Positions 1 through 5,143 of a stretch of 5,143 bases of DNA are shown piece by piece. Within the stretch, counting starts at the first letter, position 1; each line of letters begins with the position of its first letter. The notes beneath the pieces were generated by a model, which searched no databases, was not told the origin of the DNA, and saw only the letters and a list, made by a program, of their open reading frames with translations. The position numbers were made by a program, and so were the translations under genes. The stretch is from CAZOIA01 sp964579675 (lineage in GTDB: Bacteria > Planctomycetota > Phycisphaerae > UBA1845 > PWPN01), in NCBI GenBank assembly GCA_964579675.1, contig CAZOIA010000307.1, positions 1-5,143 on the forward strand, read 5' to 3'.

Positions 1-2075
1 TCGTCATGGCAGGGCCGGCTCACGCGGAGCTCATGAGTTTTGAGTCGGACTTCACGAGTTGGACGGGCACGGATGCGGGTGCGACCAGCCCCGTCAGCTC
101 GTCTACAGGTCACGCGCCCGCCAGCGATTGGACGGTGACCTACGACGGGGCCACCGGCGAGGCGGACCCGGGTTGGCTCACGCAGGGCGATATTGGGGGT
201 ACCTTGACCACCGCCAAGTTCACCCACGACTCGCAGACGACGAGCGCCAGGGCGCGTTTTTCGGCGGCGTTGCCCGCGGAGTGGGTGTACTACGGGCTGC
301 AGGATACCAGCCTGCAGGTTGACTTCAGGCTGAAATGCTACTCCGGCTATGACGGCGGCGGCGGCCCCATTCAGATCAGCTACCCCACCGTCTATGGGAT
401 GTTTGCTGCCTACATCAGGGTGCGGCAGCAGGGTGCGCAGATTAGACCGTTGAATAGTGGTACTAATGACGTCCAAGGGGTCCAGCCGCTGAGCCTGCCC
501 CTCGGTAGCGACTGGCACAGTTGGACCGTGGTCGCGACGTACGGCGAATATGCCGATTACGGCGACGGGGCGAAGCACTGGGCGTACTGGGACCTGTACG
601 TGGACGGCGCACAGTACTTCTTCGGCGGCGTGCACGGCTCGCCGGTGTTCAACGGACGCACGTACAGCTTTCGCACCTCTCGCGATGACGTCAGCTCACG
701 CGAGCCCTTGTACATCCTCAGAGGCGACGGTCGTATCGGGCTGGGCGAGATGAGGGACGACGCCGAGAAGTGGGGGTTCGAGTTCGATTACGTCAATTTC
801 TCCGCCGACTACGTTCCTCAGCCGCCGCTGACCGAGCTGTATCGCTGGGAGTTCGATACGACCGGTGATGCCCAGAGCTGGAACCTCTACAATGAGATCT
901 ATCATGCCGGCGGGCCGGCACCCGCCGAGTACATCGCTCAGCAGGACACGTATACGTTCATCGGCACTCCGCCGGCGGGCCAGAGCCAGACGGTGTTTGT
1001 CAACCTCATGGGTCGCGATCCGGCGGATTGGCCATGGGGCGGCGTCAACCCGACGTCGGGAGGGGCTTTGTACTCGCAGCGGGCGGGTGACTGGGGCATG
1101 TGGCTGCTCAACGGGGTGAAATTGGAGCTCGGACTGACTGCGGACGTGATGGCGATCGAGTTCAACCTCAGCAACACGACAAACCGGGACGACACCAGGG
1201 ACCTGGATGTATGGGTCGATTTCTACGTGCGGGCGCCTGGGGATCCCTATGACGTGGCCCGGCTGCGAAGCAAGAGGCTCTCGGCCGAGGGCAGCAATCA
1301 GACGAACCCGTGGAAGTGGAGCCGAACCAGGTACAATCTCGCAGAGTTCCCAGCGATGGAGCTGGTTGCTGGTTCAAAATGGTGGGAGACGCCTGGCACT
1401 TATCCATTCGAGAACTTGAACTGGTTGTTTGCGGTCAATTTTGTCGCCCACCCGGGGACGGAGGAGGCTACGCCGGCGTTCATTGACGACATTCGGCTGT
1501 ACGGGCCGCCGTGCGGTTTCGTGACGCCGGAGGACGCGCAGGCCATCACCGTGTCGAGGAACGGCGTGGCCGACCCGATCATCTACACGGTCAGCCACAC
1601 GGGCCCTGGGGAGATCAGCTACACAGTCGCGGAGACGGACGCTGCGGGCAGCCCCCACGACTACCCGTGGCTGTCGCTGGACAAGACCGGCGGAGGTCCC
1701 CTGGCCAACGGGGAGAGTGACCCGGTGACGGTGACCATTACCGACACCGCTATGGAGCCCGCCATCTACACGGCGTACGTTACGTTTGTCGATACCTGCG
1801 ACCCGGCATACACGCACATTCGCCGGATAGACATGACCGTCCTCCCTCTCTTCGCTGATGTCGACGACGACGGCGATGTGGACCAGGACGACTTCGGGGC
1901 GCTCCAAGCCTGCATCACAGGGATGGACGACCCGACCGGAGTGTTCGATCCGGAAAACTGTGGCCACTTCGATCGCGACGGCGATGAAGACGTGGATGAT
2001 TGGGACCTCGCCGACTTCGAGGCCTGCGCAACCGGCCCGGGGATACTGTGGGCACCGACACCGGAATGTCCGTAG
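1..2075 (+). CDS. Secreted multi-domain beta-sandwich protein with dockerin-like C-terminus, copy 1 (5'-partial)
   Basis: The reading frame is open from the left edge (bases 1-2 end a codon, then GTC ATG GCA) to TAG at 2073-2075. The first visible residues, VMAGPAHA, are the end of a signal peptide (cleavage after AHA), so the ATG at 6 is internal and the real start lies outside the window. The mature protein is identical to copy 2. It has a concanavalin-A/laminin-G-like sandwich (about nt 34-810), a second jelly-roll-like domain (about 835-1510), an Ig/BACON-like domain (about 1540-1845) and a two-loop dockerin-like module (about 1851-2030). No catalytic motif is recognisable. The domain assignments rest on fold-like patterns and are moderate to weak, apart from the Ca-binding tail, which is clear. 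It is probably exported, with a binding or surface role (inference). Base 2 differs from copy 2 (C versus G), so its signal peptide is probably not identical. Confidence 0.88.
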   Translation, partial: VMAGPAHAELMSFESDFTSWTGTDAGATSPVSSSTGHAPASDWTVTYDGATGEADPGWLTQGDIGGTLTTAKFTHDSQTTSARARFSAALPAEWVYYGLQDTSLQVDFRLKCYSGYDGGGGPIQISYPTVYGMFAAYIRVRQQGAQIRPLNSGTNDVQGVQPLSLPLGSDWHSWTVVATYGEYADYGDGAKHWAYWDLYVDGAQYFFGGVHGSPVFNGRTYSFRTSRDDVSSREPLYILRGDGRIGLGEMRDDAEKWGFEFDYVNFSADYVPQPPLTELYRWEFDTTGDAQSWNLYNEIYHAGGPAPAEYIAQQDTYTFIGTPPAGQSQTVFVNLMGRDPADWPWGGVNPTSGGALYSQRAGDWGMWLLNGVKLELGLTADVMAIEFNLSNTTNRDDTRDLDVWVDFYVRAPGDPYDVARLRSKRLSAEGSNQTNPWKWSRTRYNLAEFPAMELVAGSKWWETPGTYPFENLNWLFAVNFVAHPGTEEATPAFIDDIRLYGPPCGFVTPEDAQAITVSRNGVADPIIYTVSHTGPGEISYTVAETDAAGSPHDYPWLSLDKTGGGPLANGESDPVTVTITDTAMEPAIYTAYVTFVDTCDPAYTHIRRIDMTVLPLFADVDDDGDVDQDDFGALQACITGMDDPTGVFDPENCGHFDRDGDEDVDDWDLADFEACATGPGILWAPTPECP
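3..2075 (+). repeat. Long direct repeat, left copy (2073 bp)
   Basis: This stretch matches 2362-4434 base for base as far as it can be read, with a constant offset of 2359. Frame shadows on both strands recur with identical lengths and translations, which supports nucleotide identity and not only protein identity. The match begins after a C/G difference at base 2 (2361) and ends with the TAG stop codon. Confidence 0.96.
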
Positions 2076-2079
2076 AGTA

Positions 2080-2096
2080 AGCCCTGGCCGGGGGCT
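2080..2096 (+). terminator. Terminator-like hairpin after copy 1
   Basis: AGCCCT (2080-2085) pairs with GGGGCT (2091-2096), with one T-G wobble and a 5-nt loop GGCCG, 4 nt after the stop codon. No T-run follows, so intrinsic termination is uncertain. It may instead stabilise the 3' end of the transcript. Confidence 0.3.
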
Positions 2097-2182
2097 GCGG
2101 GGTTCGCCCTGCAGGACGCTCTCAAGACAGCCCGCCCCCTGCTCGGACCGTCCCTCGGGGCCGAAGCGAGACGTCCTGGGTG

Positions 2183-2211
2183 GTTTCTCCTGGCGCCAGG
2201 GCGCGGGAAAC
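2183..2211 (+). promoter_or_regulatory. Nested inverted repeat in the copy 2 leader
   Basis: GTTTC (2183-2187) and GAAAC (2207-2211) enclose the 12-bp perfect palindrome CCTGGCGCCAGG (2189-2200). It lies 105-134 nt before the start of copy 2. It could be an operator or a leader-RNA stem, and nothing in the window decides which. A small hairpin GGCG-ATAA-CGCC (2230-2241) and a near-palindrome CGTGTC-A-GACATG (2266-2278) follow. I see no convincing -35/-10 pair in the spacer. Confidence 0.35.
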
Positions 2212-2302
2212 AGACGAGAAAACGTGGCCGGCGATAACGCCTCCGTTCAGGAACCGGGAAGGTAGCGTGTCAGACATGCGAACGGCTATGCAGAAAAGAG
2301 AG

Positions 2303-2307
2303 AGGAG
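2303..2307 (+). promoter_or_regulatory. Ribosome binding site of copy 2
   Basis: AGGAG lies inside a purine-rich run, with a 9-nt spacer to ATG 2317. It fixes 2317, not 2344 or 2365, as the start, and this adds 16 residues before the Met that begins the visible ATG frame of copy 1. Confidence 0.8.
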
Positions 2308-2316
2308 AAGACAGCC

Positions 2317-4434
2317 ATGAAAAGTCCGGTGTTCGGATTGTGCATGGTGATGGTAGCTTTGGTCATGGCAGGGCCGGCTCACGCGGAGCTCATGAGTTTT
2401 GAGTCGGACTTCACGAGTTGGACGGGCACGGATGCGGGTGCGACCAGCCCCGTCAGCTCGTCTACAGGTCACGCGCCCGCCAGCGATTGGACGGTGACCT
2501 ACGACGGGGCCACCGGCGAGGCGGACCCGGGTTGGCTCACGCAGGGCGATATTGGGGGTACCTTGACCACCGCCAAGTTCACCCACGACTCGCAGACGAC
2601 GAGCGCCAGGGCGCGTTTTTCGGCGGCGTTGCCCGCGGAGTGGGTGTACTACGGGCTGCAGGATACCAGCCTGCAGGTTGACTTCAGGCTGAAATGCTAC
2701 TCCGGCTATGACGGCGGCGGCGGCCCCATTCAGATCAGCTACCCCACCGTCTATGGGATGTTTGCTGCCTACATCAGGGTGCGGCAGCAGGGTGCGCAGA
2801 TTAGACCGTTGAATAGTGGTACTAATGACGTCCAAGGGGTCCAGCCGCTGAGCCTGCCCCTCGGTAGCGACTGGCACAGTTGGACCGTGGTCGCGACGTA
2901 CGGCGAATATGCCGATTACGGCGACGGGGCGAAGCACTGGGCGTACTGGGACCTGTACGTGGACGGCGCACAGTACTTCTTCGGCGGCGTGCACGGCTCG
3001 CCGGTGTTCAACGGACGCACGTACAGCTTTCGCACCTCTCGCGATGACGTCAGCTCACGCGAGCCCTTGTACATCCTCAGAGGCGACGGTCGTATCGGGC
3101 TGGGCGAGATGAGGGACGACGCCGAGAAGTGGGGGTTCGAGTTCGATTACGTCAATTTCTCCGCCGACTACGTTCCTCAGCCGCCGCTGACCGAGCTGTA
3201 TCGCTGGGAGTTCGATACGACCGGTGATGCCCAGAGCTGGAACCTCTACAATGAGATCTATCATGCCGGCGGGCCGGCACCCGCCGAGTACATCGCTCAG
3301 CAGGACACGTATACGTTCATCGGCACTCCGCCGGCGGGCCAGAGCCAGACGGTGTTTGTCAACCTCATGGGTCGCGATCCGGCGGATTGGCCATGGGGCG
3401 GCGTCAACCCGACGTCGGGAGGGGCTTTGTACTCGCAGCGGGCGGGTGACTGGGGCATGTGGCTGCTCAACGGGGTGAAATTGGAGCTCGGACTGACTGC
3501 GGACGTGATGGCGATCGAGTTCAACCTCAGCAACACGACAAACCGGGACGACACCAGGGACCTGGATGTATGGGTCGATTTCTACGTGCGGGCGCCTGGG
3601 GATCCCTATGACGTGGCCCGGCTGCGAAGCAAGAGGCTCTCGGCCGAGGGCAGCAATCAGACGAACCCGTGGAAGTGGAGCCGAACCAGGTACAATCTCG
3701 CAGAGTTCCCAGCGATGGAGCTGGTTGCTGGTTCAAAATGGTGGGAGACGCCTGGCACTTATCCATTCGAGAACTTGAACTGGTTGTTTGCGGTCAATTT
3801 TGTCGCCCACCCGGGGACGGAGGAGGCTACGCCGGCGTTCATTGACGACATTCGGCTGTACGGGCCGCCGTGCGGTTTCGTGACGCCGGAGGACGCGCAG
3901 GCCATCACCGTGTCGAGGAACGGCGTGGCCGACCCGATCATCTACACGGTCAGCCACACGGGCCCTGGGGAGATCAGCTACACAGTCGCGGAGACGGACG
4001 CTGCGGGCAGCCCCCACGACTACCCGTGGCTGTCGCTGGACAAGACCGGCGGAGGTCCCCTGGCCAACGGGGAGAGTGACCCGGTGACGGTGACCATTAC
4101 CGACACCGCTATGGAGCCCGCCATCTACACGGCGTACGTTACGTTTGTCGATACCTGCGACCCGGCATACACGCACATTCGCCGGATAGACATGACCGTC
4201 CTCCCTCTCTTCGCTGATGTCGACGACGACGGCGATGTGGACCAGGACGACTTCGGGGCGCTCCAAGCCTGCATCACAGGGATGGACGACCCGACCGGAG
4301 TGTTCGATCCGGAAAACTGTGGCCACTTCGATCGCGACGGCGATGAAGACGTGGATGATTGGGACCTCGCCGACTTCGAGGCCTGCGCAACCGGCCCGGG
4401 GATACTGTGGGCACCGACACCGGAATGTCCGTAG
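2317..4434 (+). CDS. Secreted multi-domain beta-sandwich protein with dockerin-like C-terminus, copy 2 (complete, 705 aa)
   Basis: ATG 2317 is preceded by AGGAG (2303-2307) with a 9-nt spacer. It gives a typical signal peptide: Lys2, a hydrophobic core at residues 4-17, and cleavage after AHA at about residue 23. The in-frame ATG at 2344 (Met10) would lose the n-region. Residues about 26-285 look like a concanavalin-A/LamG-type sandwich (WTVVATYGEY, AYWDLYVDG). Residues about 293-517 form a second sandwich ending FIDDIRLYG. Residues about 528-630 resemble an Ig/BACON-type domain (YPWLSL, YTAYVTF). Residues 632-694 are dockerin-like, with two EF-hand-type loops: D634/636/638/640/642/645 and D672/674/676/678/680/683. 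The first three domains are pattern judgements. No active-site motif was seen, so a carbohydrate- or surface-binding role is inference. It is identical to copy 1 from residue 16 (Val) onward. Confidence 0.93.
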   Translation: MKSPVFGLCMVMVALVMAGPAHAELMSFESDFTSWTGTDAGATSPVSSSTGHAPASDWTVTYDGATGEADPGWLTQGDIGGTLTTAKFTHDSQTTSARARFSAALPAEWVYYGLQDTSLQVDFRLKCYSGYDGGGGPIQISYPTVYGMFAAYIRVRQQGAQIRPLNSGTNDVQGVQPLSLPLGSDWHSWTVVATYGEYADYGDGAKHWAYWDLYVDGAQYFFGGVHGSPVFNGRTYSFRTSRDDVSSREPLYILRGDGRIGLGEMRDDAEKWGFEFDYVNFSADYVPQPPLTELYRWEFDTTGDAQSWNLYNEIYHAGGPAPAEYIAQQDTYTFIGTPPAGQSQTVFVNLMGRDPADWPWGGVNPTSGGALYSQRAGDWGMWLLNGVKLELGLTADVMAIEFNLSNTTNRDDTRDLDVWVDFYVRAPGDPYDVARLRSKRLSAEGSNQTNPWKWSRTRYNLAEFPAMELVAGSKWWETPGTYPFENLNWLFAVNFVAHPGTEEATPAFIDDIRLYGPPCGFVTPEDAQAITVSRNGVADPIIYTVSHTGPGEISYTVAETDAAGSPHDYPWLSLDKTGGGPLANGESDPVTVTITDTAMEPAIYTAYVTFVDTCDPAYTHIRRIDMTVLPLFADVDDDGDVDQDDFGALQACITGMDDPTGVFDPENCGHFDRDGDEDVDDWDLADFEACATGPGILWAPTPECP
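2362..4434 (+). repeat. Long direct repeat, right copy (2073 bp)
   Basis: This is the partner of 3-2075. After the stop codon the flanks are AGTAAGCCCTGG (copy 1) and GCCCGCCCTGTC (copy 2). Apart from a short shared GCCCTG they do not align. The 241-bp spacer between the copies does not recur downstream of copy 2. Confidence 0.96.
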
Positions 4435-4440
4435 GCCCGC

Positions 4441-4458
4441 CCTGTCGGCAATGACGGG
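4441..4458 (+). terminator. Terminator-like hairpin after copy 2
   Basis: CCTGTC (4441-4446) pairs with GACGGG (4453-4458), with one T-G wobble and a 6-nt loop, 6 nt after the stop codon. The following TGTCTGATC is only mildly T-rich. It sits much like the hairpin after copy 1 but is unrelated in sequence. Confidence 0.3.
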
Positions 4459-4557
4459 TGTCTGATCGCTGACTTCGGAGAACTGACGACCGCCGAGGGC
4501 GCTGGTGTTCGGCCCGATCGGCAGTGGCCCTCGCCGGTTAGTGGTGACGACGACTGA

Positions 4558-4592
4558 TGTTGTGGCTTCGCATAGGCGCCGGGGCCACAACA
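4558..4592. repeat. Inverted repeat with 9-bp perfect stem
   Basis: TGTTGTGGC (4558-4566) pairs perfectly with GCCACAACA (4584-4592) around a 17-nt loop. Its segment AGGCGCCGGGGCCACA (4574-4589) matches AGGCGCCTGTGCCACA (4645-4660) at 14 of 16 bases. It therefore looks like a degenerate relative of the element just downstream. Confidence 0.65.
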
Positions 4593-4604
4593 GGCTATCT
4601 CAAA

Positions 4605-4669
4605 TTGTCTGGCACCGCCGTCTCGGTGGTGAAGAACGCAGGCGAGGCGCCTGTGCCACACCCAGACAA
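4605..4669. repeat. Clover-leaf palindromic element (REP/MITE-like)
   Basis: An outer inverted repeat TTGTCTGG (4605-4612) / CCAGACAA (4662-4669) encloses two hairpins. The first is CACCGCCG-TCT-CGGTGGTG (4613-4631; 8 bp, one wobble). The second is CGCAGGCG-AGG-CGCCTGTG (4637-4655; 8 bp, one wobble). This gives a three-stem junction with 3-nt loops and short A- or C-rich linkers. It resembles extragenic palindromic repeat elements. From memory, similar motifs are dispersed in planctomycete genomes, but this window cannot show copy number. Confidence 0.7.
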
Positions 4670-4745
4670 GGCATTCTGGGATGGATTCTAAGAGATTGCG
4701 GGATCTCGGTAAGAACCCGCTTGCGACATGGGCCGGCTAGTCGGC

Positions 4746-4786
4746 ACTCATCAGGGGGTTTTTGCAGATTTGGGCGCTTGATGAGT
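4746..4786. repeat. 8-bp inverted repeat with 25-nt loop
   Basis: ACTCATCA (4746-4753) pairs perfectly with TGATGAGT (4779-4786). The loop holds GGGGGTTTTT. The right arm overlaps the palindrome at 4784-4797 by three bases, so the two structures compete. Confidence 0.55.
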
Positions 4787-4797
4787 CAGGCCTGACT
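4784..4797. promoter_or_regulatory. 14-bp perfect palindrome, operator-like
   Basis: AGTCAGGCCTGACT equals its own reverse complement. It lies 105-118 nt before the GTG start of the third gene and about 40 bp before the candidate -35. The size and symmetry suit a dimeric regulator's site. No regulator gene is in the window. Confidence 0.4.
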
Positions 4798-4836
4798 GCC
4801 ACATGCATAACGAGTCCGGTGATCTCAGCTTCCAGT

Positions 4837-4866
4837 TTGACGTCCCTTTGCTCGGCTTGGGATATG
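4837..4866 (+). promoter_or_regulatory. Candidate sigma-70-type promoter of the GTG gene
   Basis: TTGACG (4837-4842, five of six to the -35 consensus) and GATATG (4861-4866, a poor -10) are 18 bp apart and would give a leader of about 30 nt. The pair is flanked by the inverted repeat CCGGTGA (4816-4822) / TCACCGG (4868-4874). The weak -10 and the phylum's poorly known promoters keep confidence low. Confidence 0.3.
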
Positions 4867-4886
4867 GTCACCGGGATTTCGTCAGG

Positions 4887-4893
4887 AAGGAGG
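4887..4893 (+). promoter_or_regulatory. Strong ribosome binding site deciding a GTG start
   Basis: AAGGAGG, inside AGGAAGGAGG, is close to the full anti-Shine-Dalgarno complement. It lies 8 nt before GTG 4902. It is the main reason to accept a GTG-started gene here. Confidence 0.8.
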
Positions 4894-4901
4894 ACGCGGC
4901 T

Positions 4902-5143
4902 GTGCGCGTCATTGTGTCGCATCGTTTGCTCGTCGTGAGTTCGGCATGGGCGTGGGCCTTGGGGGGCGCCGTCTCGGCGGGCGAAGTCTCCCCAGAAACA
5001 CGAGCGAGTCGGCCAGCCTCTACTTGGAGCGGGCCGAGCTTCCGCGCGTTCTCCGGCGTCTGTCAGGGCAACCCCAGCGGGCCACTGTGGCAGGACGCTC
5101 TTTCGTGGGACCGCTGGGACCTGCCATGGAGTTCCTGTGAACC
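4902..5143 (+). CDS. Exported protein starting at GTG, 3'-partial; possible TIM-barrel glycoside hydrolase
   Basis: This frame stays open to the right edge (80 codons plus 2 nt). AAGGAGG (4887-4893) sits 8 nt before GTG 4902, which is why this start is preferred over the in-frame GTG at 4914. The N-terminus is a textbook signal peptide: Arg2 and His7-Arg8, a hydrophobic stretch LLVVSSAWAWALGGAV, then VSA|GE as a likely cleavage site near residue 26. The mature part begins with a Ser/Thr/Pro/Arg-rich linker, followed by FRAFSGVCQGNPSG and then WDRWDLPWSSCE at the edge. The pattern R-x-D-x-P-W-S-x-x-E resembles the early beta-strand of clan GH-A-type glycoside hydrolases (for example GH39- or GH5-like proteins, often R-x-D-x-x-W-x-x-x-E-P). 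That is a short-motif inference and the catalytic acids are not in view. The ATG-started frame at 4946-5140 is a shadow of this gene. Confidence 0.72.
   Translation, partial: MRVIVSHRLLVVSSAWAWALGGAVSAGEVSPETRASRPASTWSGPSFRAFSGVCQGNPSGPLWQDALSWDRWDLPWSSCE

Larger units (their letters stand above)
4435..4901. other. 467-bp non-coding region rich in inverted repeats
   Basis: No credible gene is seen between the stop of copy 2 and the GTG gene. The frames present are arginine-rich, lack ribosome binding sites and run across palindromes. In order it holds a weak hairpin after the stop; CGAGGGC (4494-4500) pairing with GCCCTCG (4527-4533) around the palindrome CCGATCGG (4514-4521); two related palindromic elements (4558-4592 and 4605-4669); GCGGG/CCCGC (4698-4702/4716-4720); an 8-bp inverted repeat overlapping a 14-bp palindrome (4746-4797); and the promoter/leader of the next gene. 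Confidence 0.75.

Noticed and set aside
6..8. ATG at 6 as the true start of copy 1
   Set aside because: It falls inside the signal peptide by comparison with copy 2 (Met17), and the frame is open to the window edge.
2122..2994. 290-aa open frame on the minus strand
   Set aside because: It runs antisense to the well-supported copy 2 gene and across the spacer, is Arg/Val-rich and has no recognisable family. It is a typical GC-rich shadow.
3733..4590. 285-aa minus-strand frame, and its 197-aa equivalent at 1374-1967
   Set aside because: It mirrors the coding frame of both copies. The part shared by the copies simply repeats, and the extension only follows the differing 3' flank.
4125..4661. 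178-aa minus-strand frame
   Set aside because: Its first part reads through the palindromic element and its rest is antisense to copy 2. It has low-complexity, Ser/Arg-rich composition.
4505..4795. 96-aa plus-strand frame between the genes
   Set aside because: It is arginine-rich, has no ribosome binding site, runs through the clover-leaf repeat and has no familiar motif.
4435..4901. tRNA, CRISPR array or transposase remnant
   Set aside because: The palindromes have no tRNA-like arms, anticodon loop or CCA end. There are no regularly spaced direct repeats and no transposase coding sequence.
4737..4922. 61-aa minus-strand frame
   Set aside because: It covers the palindromes and the strong plus-strand Shine-Dalgarno site of the GTG gene, and no start signal was seen.
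2111..5101. 12-bp direct repeat GCAGGACGCTCT at 2111-2122 and 5090-5101
   Set aside because: One 12-mer match in about 5 kb of GC-rich DNA is within chance, one copy is inside a coding frame, and the flanks do not extend.
4946..5140. 64-aa ATG frame at the right end
   Set aside because: The GTG frame from 4902 has a far better ribosome binding site and a signal peptide. This one is its out-of-frame shadow.

Overview
The window is GC-rich bacterial DNA and most likely comes from a Planctomycetota (Phycisphaerae-like) genome. The main reason is the two-loop, dockerin-like C-terminus of both large proteins (DVDDDGDVDQDD ... F-ALQAC-TG, then DRDGDEDVDDWD ... F-EAC-TG). Secreted proteins that end this way are very common in that phylum. 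The assignment comes from recognised sequence style, not from a marker gene.

Layout, left to right. (1) 1-2075: a secreted, multi-domain beta-sandwich protein with a dockerin-like tail; its start lies left of the window. (2) 2076-2316: a 241-bp spacer with a terminator-like hairpin just after the stop, then several inverted repeats in the leader of the next gene. (3) 2317-4434: a complete second copy of the same gene (705 aa), with a signal peptide and a good Shine-Dalgarno site. Bases 3-2075 and 2362-4434 look identical throughout (2073 bp), and the identity stops exactly at the TAG stop codon. (4) 4435-4901: a 467-bp non-coding stretch full of inverted repeats. It includes a clover-leaf-like three-stem palindromic element (4605-4669), a degenerate partner just upstream (4558-4592), and a 14-bp perfect palindrome (4784-4797). 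(5) 4902 to the right edge: the start of a third gene that uses GTG, with a near-perfect Shine-Dalgarno site and a signal peptide. Its last visible residues resemble the first strands of a TIM-barrel glycoside hydrolase.

All three genes are on the + strand and all encode (or, for copy 1, clearly should encode) exported proteins, so this looks like a secretome locus. The duplicated proteins show no recognisable catalytic motif. Their jelly-roll or lectin-like folds and Ca-binding tail suggest binding, scaffold or surface-attachment roles. A glycan-related theme with the third gene is inference only. No RNA genes, CRISPR arrays, transposases or phage genes were seen.
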